A stretch of 64,000 nucleotides of DNA from JBCCCJ01 sp039029315 (lineage in GTDB: Bacteria; Bacteroidota; Bacteroidia; J057): NCBI GenBank assembly GCA_039029315.1, contig JBCCGK010000010.1, positions 62,001 through 126,000 of the forward strand, given 5' to 3'. Of the stretch, positions 18,349-28,371 are shown piece by piece. Every line of letters starts with the position of its first letter. Position 1 is the first letter of the stretch. The translations under genes were made by a program, and so were the position numbers. The notes under the pieces are model-generated. The model did no database searches. It saw only the letters and a list, made by a program, of their open reading frames with translations, and was not told the origin of the DNA.

Positions 18349-18985
18349 ATTACACGTATTCTAGTGGTCAGGAGCAAATATACCAGCAGCCCCAAGGTTG
18401 AACAATTTGATTTCAAATAGTTTCAAACACCCCTTGTATACTCTAACTATTCCCTTCAGGTTTGCCTGTATTACATTTATTTTTTGAATAGGTGGGTGAA
18501 AAGTTTTTCACTTTCACTTGATTTCCCTGACAAAAAGAAATGCTTATCAGTCAAAACCTGTCAAGCCGATTCTCCTCCTCTTGAATTCAGTGTTCTTTGG
18601 CAAAAACTGTGCAAACCCTGAGATTAATCGAAAATAAATATTGAAAATCAGACGTTTGAAGAGAGGAAATCCATTTCACACCTACCAAAATCCTTCAAAA
18701 GAACTGATTAGAAACATGTCAATTGCCTATTCATCTTTCTCAACAATTATGGAATCCTGACAAAATGGCCTCTATATTCATGAAGAAAAATGAACACATT
18801 TTTTTGAAGAGTCTCTCATCAGTTTTTTCTTATTATTCATCCCAAAAAAATCAATTTCAGACAAGGATAACTCATAGGCTGATCCTCCCGGAAAACTTTC
18901 AAAACAGCAAAGATTTCGCTAATTTGCAGCTGAAAATTAGTTACATAACACCCAGAAAGAATTCCTGGTAAATACAACAATTTTT
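18349..18985. other. Long AT-rich intergenic region upstream of gyrA
   Basis: About 640 bp with no convincing gene; a 82-codon frame at 18723-18971 has no recognisable features. A TAATTTG sequence at 18920-18926, close to the -7 box consensus but one T short, lies 60 bp before the gyrA ATG and may be its promoter. Several A/T runs but no strong hairpin were seen. Confidence 0.4.
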
Positions 18986-21523
18986 ATGGCAGAAGGAGAA
19001 AAGATTGTCACCCGGATCATTGAGGAAGAAATGAAGCATGCGTACATCGACTATTCCATGTCGGTGATCGTGTCGCGTGCATTGCCAGATGTTCGCGATG
19101 GCCTGAAACCCGTTCATAGAAGGGTTTTGTATGGCATGACCGAACTGGGCTTAGCCAGCAATCGTTCGCACAAGAAATCAGCGAGAATTGTTGGTGAGGT
19201 TTTGGGAAAATTTCACCCGCATGGGGATAGCGCTGTTTATGACACCATGGTCCGCATGGCACAAGCCTGGACATTACGTTATCCATTGGTGGATGGACAA
19301 GGGAATTTTGGGTCCATGGATGGGGACAATGCAGCTGCCATGCGATATACAGAAGCACGTCTCCAACGAGTTGCGGAGGAATTGTTGAGTGATCTGGAGA
19401 AGAATACCGTAGATTTTCGGCCAAACTTTGATGATTCGCTGACTGAGCCGACAGTTTTGCCAGCCCGAATCCCCAACCTCCTCGTCAACGGAGCCAGTGG
19501 AATTGCTGTTGGGATGGCCACCAATATGCCACCACACAACCTGACAGAAGTTGTAGATGCCACAGTTGCCTACATTGACAATCCAGAGATAGATATTCTG
19601 GGTTTGATGGATCATATCAAGGGGCCGGATTTCCCGACTGGTGGGTTGATTTATGGGGTAGAAGGAATTCAATCTGCCTTTGCTACAGGAAAAGGCCGGG
19701 TTGTCATGCGTGCGAAGGCAGAGATCATCGTCAACAAAGATGATCGAGAACAGATCATTGTTTCTGAGGTTCCGTATCAGGTCAACAAAGCCACAACGAT
19801 CGAAAAGATTGATGTCCTGATTCGCGAGAAGAAACTGGAAGGTATTTCGGATGTGCGGGATGAATCTGACCGGGAGGGGCTACGAGTAGTCGTGGATCTC
19901 AAACGAGACGCCAATGCCCAGGTTGTCCTCAATAAACTATATCAGCTGACTCAGCTTCAGAGTTCCTTTAGCATCAACAATGTTGCGCTGGTCAAAGGTC
20001 GGCCACAAACCTTGAATCTCAAGGAAATGATCCGATACTTTGTGGATCACCGCCATGAGGTAGTTATCAGGCGTACTGAATACGAACTTGCGGAGGCGCA
20101 AAAGCGTGCGCACATCCTCGAAGGCTTGCTGATTGCCCTGGACCATCTGGATGAGGTCATTGCTCTCATCCGGGCTTCCAGAACAGGAGATATTGCCCGA
20201 GTGGGATTGATGGAGAAATTTGACCTGTCAGAAATTCAGGCAAAGGCCATCCTCGACATGCGGTTGCAGCGCCTGACTGGACTGGAACGGGAGAAGATTC
20301 AGGAACAATATAGAGAGATCAAAGCCAAAATTGATTATTACGAATCTATTCTGGCGAATGAAGAGCTGAGAATGGGGATCATCAAGGATGAGTTGCTGGA
20401 GGTCAGGGACAAATTTGGCGACGAAAGACGCACGGAAATCACCTTTGCAGAAGGAGAAATCCGAATTGAGGATATCATCGCCAATGAGGATGAAATCATC
20501 ACAATCACCAATCAAGGATATATCAAACGAACCCTTGCTTCTGAATATCAAGCGCAGGGACGAGGAGGAGTTGGCTTTAGAGGAACAGGCAAAAAAGAAA
20601 GCGATTTTGTCGAGCACCTCTTTGCAACAAAAACACACAATTACATGCTTTTCTTCACAGAGCAAGGTAAGTGTTTCTGGTTGCGTGTCTGGCAGATTCC
20701 AAAAGGAGAGCGCTCTCACAAAGGCAGAGCGATCCAGAATATGATCCAAATCGATCGAGAAGATCGCGTCAAAGCCTATATCACTGTGGAGAACTTCGAC
20801 GATAGTGAGTTCGTCGATTCCCACTACATCATCATGGCCACCAAAAAAGGCCAGGTCAAAAAGACACCGCTACGTGATTACAGTCGACCACGGGTGAACG
20901 GCATCATTGCTATCACCATCTATGAAGGGGATGAATTGCTCGAAGCCAAATTGACTGATGGCAAAAGTCAAATCATTCTTGCTGGAAAATCAGGATATGC
21001 AGTCCGATTCGAAGAAAGCACCGTTCGGGAGATGGGCAGAACTGCGATGGGAGTGAGAGGGATCAAGCTTCAGGACAAGACAGATGAAGTGGTGGGAATG
21101 GTTGTGGTCCCGGACGAGGAGAACAACCTGCTTGTTGTGTCTGAAAAAGGCTATGGAAAGCAGACAGTCATCTCTGACTACCGATTGACCAATCGAGGAG
21201 GAAAAGGTGTCAAAACCTTGAATGTCTCAGAAAAAACCGGCAAACTGATTGCCATCAAGCAAGTAGAGGGAGATGAAGATCTCATGATTATTACTCGAAA
21301 AGGGATCACTATTCGACTCCGGGTTCAAGACATCAACACCCTTGGCAGAAATACACAAGGAGTCAAGCTGATCAGGCTCAAATCAGATGATGAGATTGCC
21401 TCTGTTGCCAAAGTACTAGAGTCGGATGAAGAAACGACAAGTGACGATTCCGAAGATTCGGCGTCCAAATCAGAGGAGGGAACCGACGAACAAGGGACTT
21501 CAAATGAACAACCATCAGAATAA
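18986..21523 (+). CDS. gyrA: DNA gyrase subunit A
   Basis: An 845-residue type II topoisomerase subunit that breaks and rejoins DNA as part of GyrA2B2. The catalytic Tyr is Tyr121 in AAAMRYTE. The quinolone region HPHGDSAVYD keeps Ser82 and Asp86, the sensitive-type residues. The breakage-reunion domain spans about 1-500. The C-terminal six-bladed DNA-wrapping domain spans about 500-810, with a GyrA-box-like QGRGGVG and blade repeats such as NRGGKG. The tail is acidic, Ser/Glu/Asp-rich. The box deviates from QRRGGKG, which I believe is usual in this phylum. It is followed 37 bp later by a TPR gene. Confidence 0.96.
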   Translation: MAEGEKIVTRIIEEEMKHAYIDYSMSVIVSRALPDVRDGLKPVHRRVLYGMTELGLASNRSHKKSARIVGEVLGKFHPHGDSAVYDTMVRMAQAWTLRYPLVDGQGNFGSMDGDNAAAMRYTEARLQRVAEELLSDLEKNTVDFRPNFDDSLTEPTVLPARIPNLLVNGASGIAVGMATNMPPHNLTEVVDATVAYIDNPEIDILGLMDHIKGPDFPTGGLIYGVEGIQSAFATGKGRVVMRAKAEIIVNKDDREQIIVSEVPYQVNKATTIEKIDVLIREKKLEGISDVRDESDREGLRVVVDLKRDANAQVVLNKLYQLTQLQSSFSINNVALVKGRPQTLNLKEMIRYFVDHRHEVVIRRTEYELAEAQKRAHILEGLLIALDHLDEVIALIRASRTGDIARVGLMEKFDLSEIQAKAILDMRLQRLTGLEREKIQEQYREIKAKIDYYESILANEELRMGIIKDELLEVRDKFGDERRTEITFAEGEIRIEDIIANEDEIITITNQGYIKRTLASEYQAQGRGGVGFRGTGKKESDFVEHLFATKTHNYMLFFTEQGKCFWLRVWQIPKGERSHKGRAIQNMIQIDREDRVKAYITVENFDDSEFVDSHYIIMATKKGQVKKTPLRDYSRPRVNGIIAITIYEGDELLEAKLTDGKSQIILAGKSGYAVRFEESTVREMGRTAMGVRGIKLQDKTDEVVGMVVVPDEENNLLVVSEKGYGKQTVISDYRLTNRGGKGVKTLNVSEKTGKLIAIKQVEGDEDLMIITRKGITIRLRVQDINTLGRNTQGVKLIRLKSDDEIASVAKVLESDEETTSDDSEDSASKSEEGTDEQGTSNEQPSE

Positions 21524-21560
21524 AATTTTCAACATTTACCTTATCTTTCTGTTTTAAATA

Positions 21561-22814
21561 ATGCATATGAATCGAATTATCAGCACCATTTTATTATTCC
21601 TGCTGGGCGGGGGATTTCTGTTGGCACAGCCTTCAAAAGTAACCTCAGGCGTATTGGCCCAACAAGGAGGAAATAATGAAGAAGCGATAGAAAAACTCGA
21701 AGCAGCCATCGCTGATAAGAGTCTTTTTGTTAAGGGTAAGGCTAAACACCTACCCAAGGCATATTATTCTCTCTACAAGGCTTACTTTGCCGTTGCAGCT
21801 GATACGAGCATGAACGTACCTGATGCCTTGACCAAGGCGAAGGATTACTATACCATGGCTATCAATGATCCTGGTTATGGAGATAAGTATCAGAAGCAAT
21901 CTGTCCTGGAAAACGCTACCGGAAACCTCTGGGGAGCTTTCTACAATAAAGGAATCACAGATTTCAACTTGGAAAATGATGCCTCGGCTCTGACAAGCTT
22001 CCAAAATGCTGATGAGCTGAAGCCAGATCATATTCTGACTCAAAGAATGCTTGGGGCGATCTATATTTCTACACAGGACTCTATGAATGGCGTCAAAAGT
22101 CTTGAAAAAGCGATCAATCTGTTTAAAGCAAAGTATATCGATGCAGACGAAGCTTCTATCAAAGCCGTAAAAGAGGCTCCAGATTATGAGGTTGACTCAA
22201 GTCAGATCAGCTATATGTATCAGCAATTGGCTGTTCTGTACAACTCTGGCTATGGATCTGTAGAACCCGATGCAAGAAAAGCACTTGACCTCTTGAGCGA
22301 CGGGATGAACGTTGACCCGAATGATCAGGATCTGAAAAGACAAGAGCTGAATGTCTATCAGCAGAATCCAGCCCTGTTTGCAGAATCAAAAAAGAAGTTT
22401 GAAGAAGCAATCAATGCGAATCAAGGCGACCTACAAATCAAACTGGCTTATGCCAATCTGCTGGATCGCAATGGAGACCTTGACGATGCTTTCCAATATT
22501 ATAAGGAAGTCAATGAGTCTGATTCTGACAACATCGGTGGCATTTATGGTGTAGGTGCATACTATATCAACAAAGCTGCTGAAATTAGTAATGCCAAAGC
22601 GAAGTATACCAAAGATGCTGAAATCGAAGCTGCTGATAAGCAAATTCTTGAATTGGTAGAAAAAGCATATCCTTATATGGTGAAACTTCATGAGCTTCAA
22701 CCAAATGAGCGAGAGTGGCTGAGTCAGTTGATCAACATCACCCCAATGATTGGAAAAGATCAGGAGATGGAGATGTACTATGAAAAAATGAAAAAACTGG
22801 ATGGCAGCAAGTAA
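21561..22814 (+). CDS. Secreted TPR-repeat protein
   Basis: A 417-residue protein with a signal peptide (about 1-21, ending FLLAQ). Helical tetratricopeptide-type repeats run through most of the mature chain: around ALTSFQNADELKPDHILTQRMLG, YQQLAVLYNSGYG and IKLAYANLLDRNGDLDDAFQYYKEV. It probably forms a periplasmic scaffold for protein interaction. ATG codons at 21561 and 21567 are both possible. It is 37 bp after gyrA on the same strand and may share its transcript, although a function link is not evident. Confidence 0.8.
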   Translation: MHMNRIISTILLFLLGGGFLLAQPSKVTSGVLAQQGGNNEEAIEKLEAAIADKSLFVKGKAKHLPKAYYSLYKAYFAVAADTSMNVPDALTKAKDYYTMAINDPGYGDKYQKQSVLENATGNLWGAFYNKGITDFNLENDASALTSFQNADELKPDHILTQRMLGAIYISTQDSMNGVKSLEKAINLFKAKYIDADEASIKAVKEAPDYEVDSSQISYMYQQLAVLYNSGYGSVEPDARKALDLLSDGMNVDPNDQDLKRQELNVYQQNPALFAESKKKFEEAINANQGDLQIKLAYANLLDRNGDLDDAFQYYKEVNESDSDNIGGIYGVGAYYINKAAEISNAKAKYTKDAEIEAADKQILELVEKAYPYMVKLHELQPNEREWLSQLINITPMIGKDQEMEMYYEKMKKLDGSK

Positions 22815-22866
22815 TTTGTATGCCTGATCAGGTCAAGGCAGTTTTCTGCTATTGACATCACCGAAA

Positions 22867-22927
22867 GAGACCCACTCTCACAGGAATAGTAGATATGAAG
22901 ATCTATTTCTCCGTGAGAGTGGGTCTC
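22867..22927. terminator. Long perfect inverted repeat, likely transcription terminator or structured 3' end
   Basis: Perfect 15-bp arms GAGACCCACTCTCAC and GTGAGAGTGGGTCTC enclose 31 nt that can partly pair again (AATAG/CTATT). It lies 52 bp after the TPR gene. There is no T tract, so terminator function is only likely by position. Confidence 0.5.
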
Positions 22928-23040
22928 CTCTGTATTTATAGTTCGTCTTTTATTTCGGATCTACGAGACTTTCTTGTGAGATAATTTTCTGTTTTTGATT
23001 TTCTGTGTAATATTCACCCTCAATTTGTTACTAATTGGGC

Positions 23041-23925
23041 ATGAAACTCCACATACAGAATCTCTCTAAAACCTACCCTAACGGAACCAAGGCCTTAAAT
23101 AAGGTAAATCTGACAATCGAAAATGGCATGTTTGGCTTGCTTGGCCCCAACGGTGCTGGCAAATCTACCCTTATGCGTACCATTGCTACCTTGCAAGAGG
23201 CCGATGACGGGACAGTCATGCTCGATGAGTTGGATGTTCTCAAAGAAAAACATGAAGTCCGAAAAATACTCGGATATCTTCCTCAATCATTCGGAGTATA
23301 TCCAGATGTCAGTGCGCAAGAGATGTTGGATCATTTTGCGAGATTGAAAGGCATACACGATAAGGCAGAACGATCAGACACGGTGAATGCCTTGCTGGAA
23401 CAAACCAATCTTTCCCATGTCAGAAAAGTAAAAGTAGGCACATTCTCCGGGGGGATGCGCCAACGATTTGGGATCGCTCAGGCCCTACTCGCCAGTCCCA
23501 AATTGGTCATTGTCGATGAACCAACAGCTGGTCTCGACCCGGTAGAAAGAACCAGATTTTCGAACCTTCTTGCAGAGATTGGTGAACAAATCATCGTCAT
23601 TTTGTCGACCCACATAGTCGATGATGTGAGTGATTTATGCCAGGGTATGGCGATCCTGAATAAAGGGACGGTGATTGCAACTGGCAAGCCACTGGAACTG
23701 ATGAGTGAAGCGCAAGGGAAGGTATGGGAAGCTACTATCGAAAAATCAGAACACGAAGCATATCAGAAATCATGCAATTTGATTTCTTATCGGCACTTTT
23801 CTGGAAAACTGATTGTCAGGGCCTTTCAGGATGCCAGTCCTGGAGATCCATTCTCTCCAACAAAGGCTACATTAGGAGATGTCTATTTTTCACGAATCAA
23901 GGAGGCCGACCATGCACTTGTTTAA
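23041..23925 (+). CDS. ABC transporter ATP-binding protein
   Basis: A 294-residue ABC-2 type ATPase subunit. The motifs are Walker A GPNGAGKST, signature FSGGMRQRFG, Walker B LVIVDEPTAGLDP and an H-loop in ILSTHIVDD. A roughly 80-residue C-terminal extension is typical of ABC-2 exporters. The ATG at 23041 is used; a TTG two codons earlier is possible. The downstream permease/peptidase starts inside its last codons, so the pair is one transporter. The substrate is unknown. Confidence 0.93.
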   Translation: MKLHIQNLSKTYPNGTKALNKVNLTIENGMFGLLGPNGAGKSTLMRTIATLQEADDGTVMLDELDVLKEKHEVRKILGYLPQSFGVYPDVSAQEMLDHFARLKGIHDKAERSDTVNALLEQTNLSHVRKVKVGTFSGGMRQRFGIAQALLASPKLVIVDEPTAGLDPVERTRFSNLLAEIGEQIIVILSTHIVDDVSDLCQGMAILNKGTVIATGKPLELMSEAQGKVWEATIEKSEHEAYQKSCNLISYRHFSGKLIVRAFQDASPGDPFSPTKATLGDVYFSRIKEADHALV

Positions 23926-26900
23926 AGAAATTTTACTATTTGAAATCAAATACAGACTGAAAAGACCATCTTTTTATGTCTATACTACGATTGCATTGCT
24001 TACCGGAATGCTATATGGGTCGATACTCTCCGGAGGATTAGGGCCTGAAACAACCCAAAGCATGGGTGTGGGTGGAAATAATCTAGCCAATTCTCCCATC
24101 CTGATTCACACCCTGCTGTTGGCCATTGCCCAGATTGCAGGTTTATTCATCATTGCGGCTTTCATGGCCGTACCGGTGTTTCGGGATTTCCAACGCAATG
24201 CCCATTCCCTGTTTTTCACCAAACCGATTGACAAAATCAGCTATCTAGGAGGAAGATTTATGGGTTCCTTCCTGATTGTGTTATTCATCCTGTTGTTTTT
24301 GGGCGTGGGAATGGCTGTCATGATCCATTGGCCCTGGGAAGATTCAGGAAAATTGGGGCCTTTCGTTCTGTGGCATTATGTGAACCCATATCTTGTCAGT
24401 ATTTTTCCTTTTGCCTTCTTCACCTCTTCCATCTTCTTTGCGATTGTCACCCTGAGTCGAAATGAACTATTCATTTATCTGAATGCCATCGTCATGCTGG
24501 TATTGTTCAGTTTCGCTTCTACCCTCTCTAATCTGGTTGACAGCAAGGTCCTTGCAAGCTTACTTGACCCCACAGGCAGTGTAGCGATTGTCAAGCATAT
24601 TGAATTTTGGACTGTTGCGGAGAAGAATACACAGGTGATCGGGATGTTCCCGTTGCTCGCCTGGAATTATGTGATCTGGATGGGAGTTGCGATTGCAATC
24701 ATCGTCCTCACCTATAGAAACTTCAGCTTCAGTTATGCCCGTCCGAAAATGCTCAAGTCTTCCCAGAAGATACAGGAGCGCGGGTCCATTCCTGTCAACA
24801 TTCATTTGTTTGGCAGAACAGTTTCCCTCCCGAAGGTCTCGCTTAGCTACACCTGGCAGAATCATCTGTCCCAATTATGGCTGCTGACAAAAATGGAGTT
24901 GAGAAGAATATTCCGCTCTCCCGTCCTGTGGGTGATGTTCGCAGTAGGGGTGCTCATGATGATTCTTACCCTATTGCCATTTGTACAAAGAATGGCCGGA
25001 ATGGGCGCCTCCACCTATCCGGTAACCTATGGCATGATCGGGAGCATTGTTGGTGGGTTTGGCTTGTTTATCATTGCTGCCATCATCTTCTGGACAGGCG
25101 AACTCGTCTGGCGGGAACGACACCACAGGATCAATGAACTGATGGATGTTCTCCCTACCCCAAGTGGAATCAATCTTGGGTCCAAGTTCATTGCATTGCT
25201 ATCCATGCCTGTCTTCTTTCTATTGGGTGGCATCCTCATTGCGATCATAGCTCAACTTGTGCAAGGATATTTTCGCATTGAGCCAGGCTTATATCTTCAG
25301 AGAGTACTTGGGATCGAAATGATTGATCATGCCTTGTTCATCGTCTTGTGCTTGTTCATTCAGGTACTTAGCCCCAATAAATACCTTGGATTTTTCATCT
25401 GTGTTCTGGCCTTCTTTGGATTTGGTTCCATCCTTCCAAGCCTGGGCGTAGAAGACCGCCTTTTCCGATATATGTCCGGCTATCGCCTCAGTTATTCTGA
25501 CATGAATGGATACGGGCCATTCATGCATCCATATATGAGTATGAAGGCCTATTGGCTTGGGGCGGCTATTCTTCTTGGAATTTCAGGTGCAGGATTATAC
25601 CTCAGAGGAACGGAAAACAATTGGATTGCCCGCTTCACACAACTGAAGCAAAGTATCCGAAAGCCAGTAGTGCTTGGCGCCACCCTTCTGGGGGCAGCCT
25701 TATTCCTTGGGTTTGGCAGTTATGTATATTACAACACCCATATTCTCAATGATTTTCTAAACAGCAAAGATCGAAACAAGGAGCAGGCGGAATATGAAAA
25801 AAAGTACAAATTCCTGGAAGGAAAAGCACAACCGAAAATCACAGACGTAACACTTGAGGTCGATATGTTCCCGGAGACTCAGGATTTTCATGTAACAGGT
25901 CAATACAAGCTCAAGAACAAAACAGCTACAGCCATTGATAGCATTGTATTTCTTCCTTCCTTGGGAAATGTTGAGTATTCCAAATTCGAATTGAGTCGCT
26001 CACTCAAAGAACGAATCGAAGATGATGATCTGGGAATCTTCCTGTTGGTGTTGGCAGAAGCTTTGGAGCCAGGAGACTCACTCTATCTTGATTTCGAAGG
26101 GGATTATCAGACGAATGGATTTCCAAATAATGGTCTGGATACTCGAATGGCCGAAAATGGAGCATTCATCCCTCACAGTTATTTTCCTGAAATAGGCTAC
26201 AATCCGCTTTACGAGCACACGTCTCCTGAAGTCAGAAAAGAATATGGGCTTCCCAAGCGTGAATTCCGTTTCCCCCCCAGAACCGATACTGCCTCTCTGG
26301 AATATACCTTGATTGCCAGAGATTCTGACTGGATCAACTTCAGCTGTACGATCAGCACAGAGGCGGATCAGATTGCAATCGCTCCAGGCTATTTGCAGAA
26401 GGAATGGGAAGACAATGGCAGAAAATATTTTGCCTATAAAATGGATTCCAAGATGCTCAAATTCTATAATCTTCTCTCGGGCAAATATGAAGTGATGAAA
26501 GAGCAGTTCATGATGTATGACAGCATCCCTATTGATTTGGAGATCTATTATCATGAGCAGCATGATTACAATCTGGAAGCCATGATGGATGCCATGAAGA
26601 AGTCCTTATCCTACTATACAGAGAACTTCGGCCCCTACCAACACAAGGTAGCCAGGATTCTGGAATTCCCCAGACATCATGGACAGTTTGCTCAATCGTT
26701 TCCCAACACCATCTCTTACTCAGAATCAGCAGGCTTCATCATTGATGCGGAGTCCAGTGATGTCGATATGCCCTTCTATGTAACTGCACACGAACTGGCT
26801 CATCAATGGTGGGCGCATCAGGTTGTAGGTGGGGCTGTGGAAGGATTTCAGTTTTTGAGTGAGTCCATGTCGCAATATTCAGCGATGATGGTGATGAAAA

Positions 26901-27583
26901 AAGAATTAGGGGAAGCTCAGATTGAGAAGTACCTCCAACACGAATTGAATCAGTATTTAAAAGGCAGAGGTGGGGAAAGCCGAAAAGAGAATCCCTCACA
27001 TATGGTCGATCAGCAATTCTATATCCAATACAATAAGGGGAGTCTGGTCATGTATGCGCTGCAAGACTATATCGGAGAAGACACCCTCAATGCTGCAATT
27101 CGGAGATATGTAGATGCGGTAAAATTCCAGGAACCCCCATTTACCACTACTCTGGAATGGATGGACTACATCAGGGCTGCCACCCCGGACAGTTTTCAAT
27201 ATCTGCTGACAGACCTTTTTGAGACCATTACACTCTTCGAAAATCAGATTCTCGAAACCGATTATGAAGAACAAAATGATTCCTCCTATTTGGTCCGCAT
27301 GAAGATTCTTACCGAAAAGAAACGAGATGATGGAGAAGGGGAGGAAACAAATATTGCGATAAAAGATTATATTGATGTAGGAATTTTTGCCAGAAAAAAA
27401 GTAGAGGGTGAATGGGAAGATGTTCCCTTGTATTTTCAGAAACATCAGTTCACCCAGGACACGACTGAATTAAAAATTCTGGTATCTTCTAAACCATCGA
27501 AGGTTGGGATTGATCCTTACCATAAGTTAATAGACAGAACCACTTCTAACAATTCCAAAAGAATCCAAAAAAAGTCCAATTGA
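23912..27583 (+). CDS. ABC-2 permease fused to M1-family aminopeptidase domain
   Basis: A 1223-residue fusion. The first half (about 1-600) has two sets of six or so membrane helices of ABC-2 permeases. The second half (about 640-1190) is an M1/gluzincin peptidase domain with zinc motif HELAHQWWAH and the downstream Glu in FLSESMSQY. This architecture is known in Bacteroidota as ABC transporter permease/M1 aminopeptidase, but its substrate is not characterised to my knowledge. The start at 23912 has AAGGAGG upstream and overlaps the ATPase gene by 14 bp; a further ATG at 23879 lies too deep in that gene. The topology puts the peptidase in the periplasm or cytoplasm depending on helix count. 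Confidence 0.92.
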   Translation: MHLFKEILLFEIKYRLKRPSFYVYTTIALLTGMLYGSILSGGLGPETTQSMGVGGNNLANSPILIHTLLLAIAQIAGLFIIAAFMAVPVFRDFQRNAHSLFFTKPIDKISYLGGRFMGSFLIVLFILLFLGVGMAVMIHWPWEDSGKLGPFVLWHYVNPYLVSIFPFAFFTSSIFFAIVTLSRNELFIYLNAIVMLVLFSFASTLSNLVDSKVLASLLDPTGSVAIVKHIEFWTVAEKNTQVIGMFPLLAWNYVIWMGVAIAIIVLTYRNFSFSYARPKMLKSSQKIQERGSIPVNIHLFGRTVSLPKVSLSYTWQNHLSQLWLLTKMELRRIFRSPVLWVMFAVGVLMMILTLLPFVQRMAGMGASTYPVTYGMIGSIVGGFGLFIIAAIIFWTGELVWRERHHRINELMDVLPTPSGINLGSKFIALLSMPVFFLLGGILIAIIAQLVQGYFRIEPGLYLQRVLGIEMIDHALFIVLCLFIQVLSPNKYLGFFICVLAFFGFGSILPSLGVEDRLFRYMSGYRLSYSDMNGYGPFMHPYMSMKAYWLGAAILLGISGAGLYLRGTENNWIARFTQLKQSIRKPVVLGATLLGAALFLGFGSYVYYNTHILNDFLNSKDRNKEQAEYEKKYKFLEGKAQPKITDVTLEVDMFPETQDFHVTGQYKLKNKTATAIDSIVFLPSLGNVEYSKFELSRSLKERIEDDDLGIFLLVLAEALEPGDSLYLDFEGDYQTNGFPNNGLDTRMAENGAFIPHSYFPEIGYNPLYEHTSPEVRKEYGLPKREFRFPPRTDTASLEYTLIARDSDWINFSCTISTEADQIAIAPGYLQKEWEDNGRKYFAYKMDSKMLKFYNLLSGKYEVMKEQFMMYDSIPIDLEIYYHEQHDYNLEAMMDAMKKSLSYYTENFGPYQHKVARILEFPRHHGQFAQSFPNTISYSESAGFIIDAESSDVDMPFYVTAHELAHQWWAHQVVGGAVEGFQFLSESMSQYSAMMVMKKELGEAQIEKYLQHELNQYLKGRGGESRKENPSHMVDQQFYIQYNKGSLVMYALQDYIGEDTLNAAIRRYVDAVKFQEPPFTTTLEWMDYIRAATPDSFQYLLTDLFETITLFENQILETDYEEQNDSSYLVRMKILTEKKRDDGEGEETNIAIKDYIDVGIFARKKVEGEWEDVPLYFQKHQFTQDTTELKILVSSKPSKVGIDPYHKLIDRTTSNNSKRIQKKSN

Positions 27584-27584
27584 T

Positions 27585-28145
27585 ATGAAAGAAAATCTTG
27601 TCAAAAAAGTCGGAGTAAAATGGGGAGTTCTCTACGCTGCCTTTTCCATTGTCTTCTCATTGATCAGCCTCCAATTTCTCAATCCAGCAGAGCCAGGGGC
27701 TGCCAGTTATGCAGTCAGTATTCTATCTTTTGTGGCGATGATCGCAGCTGCTGTTCTGGCTATGAAAGAATACAAGCGCCTCAACCATGATTCCATGACC
27801 CTTGGCCAGGGATTCAAGACAGGTTTGTTGATGTTTGCCATCAGTGGCGTAATTGGGTCCATTTTCAATTTTGTGTATTACAAATGGATTGATCCTGAAT
27901 TATCCGACAAAATGATTCAAGCCCAGTTGGCACAAATGGAAAGCAATCCCGGCATGAATGAAGAAGCGATGGAGTTTATGGAAAATATTTTGGAATTTTT
28001 CTTATCTCCCGGCTCTCTCCTGGTAACTGGAATAATTACTGCCCTGGCATTTGGCGCTCTGGTTTCTGTGATCGTGGCTGCCATTTTGAAAAAAGATACC
28101 GCAGTCGGATTTCAAGAAGGGGTAATTGATGAAATTGGTCAATAA
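27585..28145 (+). CDS. DUF4199-type membrane protein
   Basis: A 186-residue membrane protein with four predicted helices. It has the DUF4199 pattern: N-terminal helix VKWGVLYAAFSIVFSLISL, a second helix followed by AMKEYKRLNHDSMTLGQGFKTG, and a long acidic loop before the last helix and C-terminal KK. It starts 1 bp after the permease/peptidase stop, so it is probably cotranscribed with that transporter. The molecular role of the family is unknown. Confidence 0.8.
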   Translation: MKENLVKKVGVKWGVLYAAFSIVFSLISLQFLNPAEPGAASYAVSILSFVAMIAAAVLAMKEYKRLNHDSMTLGQGFKTGLLMFAISGVIGSIFNFVYYKWIDPELSDKMIQAQLAQMESNPGMNEEAMEFMENILEFFLSPGSLLVTGIITALAFGALVSVIVAAILKKDTAVGFQEGVIDEIGQ

Positions 28146-28207
28146 GAAATTGTGCCTTTTTGAAAGGATTTATTCTCAATCTCTTGCAGGAAAAAGAGAC
28201 AATTTGC

Positions 28208-28215
28208 TATATTTG
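28208..28215 (+). promoter_or_regulatory. Bacteroidota promoter for tRNA-His
   Basis: TATATTTG (-7 box, TAnnTTTG) with a TTG -33 element at 28184-28186 and a 21-bp spacer. It lies 18 bp before the tRNA. Confidence 0.7.
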
Positions 28216-28232
28216 CACTCCCTCAACCTATG

Positions 28233-28306
28233 GTGGCTATAGCTCAGTTGGTTAGAGCACCAGATTGTGGTTCTGGGGGTCGTGGGTTCAAATCCCATTA
28301 GCCACC
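28233..28306 (+). tRNA. tRNA-His (GTG)
   Basis: A complete cloverleaf: acceptor GTGGCTA / TAGCCAC, D arm GCTC-AGTTGGTTA-GAGC, anticodon stem-loop CCAGA-TTGTGGT-TCTGG with anticodon GTG, and T arm GTGGG-TTCAAAT-CCCAT. A G at 28232 can serve as G-1 opposite C73 (28306), the histidine identity pair. The CCA end is not fully encoded. Confidence 0.95.
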
Positions 28307-28307
28307 C

Positions 28308-28343
28308 AAAAGGCTCTGTTAATACACAGAGCCTTTTCTTTTT
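28308..28343 (+). terminator. Rho-independent terminator of tRNA-His
   Basis: A perfect 12-bp stem AAAAGGCTCTGT / ACAGAGCCTTTT with a 6-nt loop followed by CTTTTTG, directly behind the tRNA. It overlaps no coding sequence when the following gene starts at 28372. Confidence 0.9.
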
Positions 28344-28371
28344 GCCAAAAATCTCCTACCTTCTGCTCACG

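Noticed and set aside
18723..18971. 82-codon open frame upstream of gyrA
   Set aside because: AT-rich composition, no signal or motif, and it overlaps the likely gyrA promoter.
28267..28371. Longer N-terminus for the SirB1-like protein
   Set aside because: It would be translated from within tRNA-His and its terminator.
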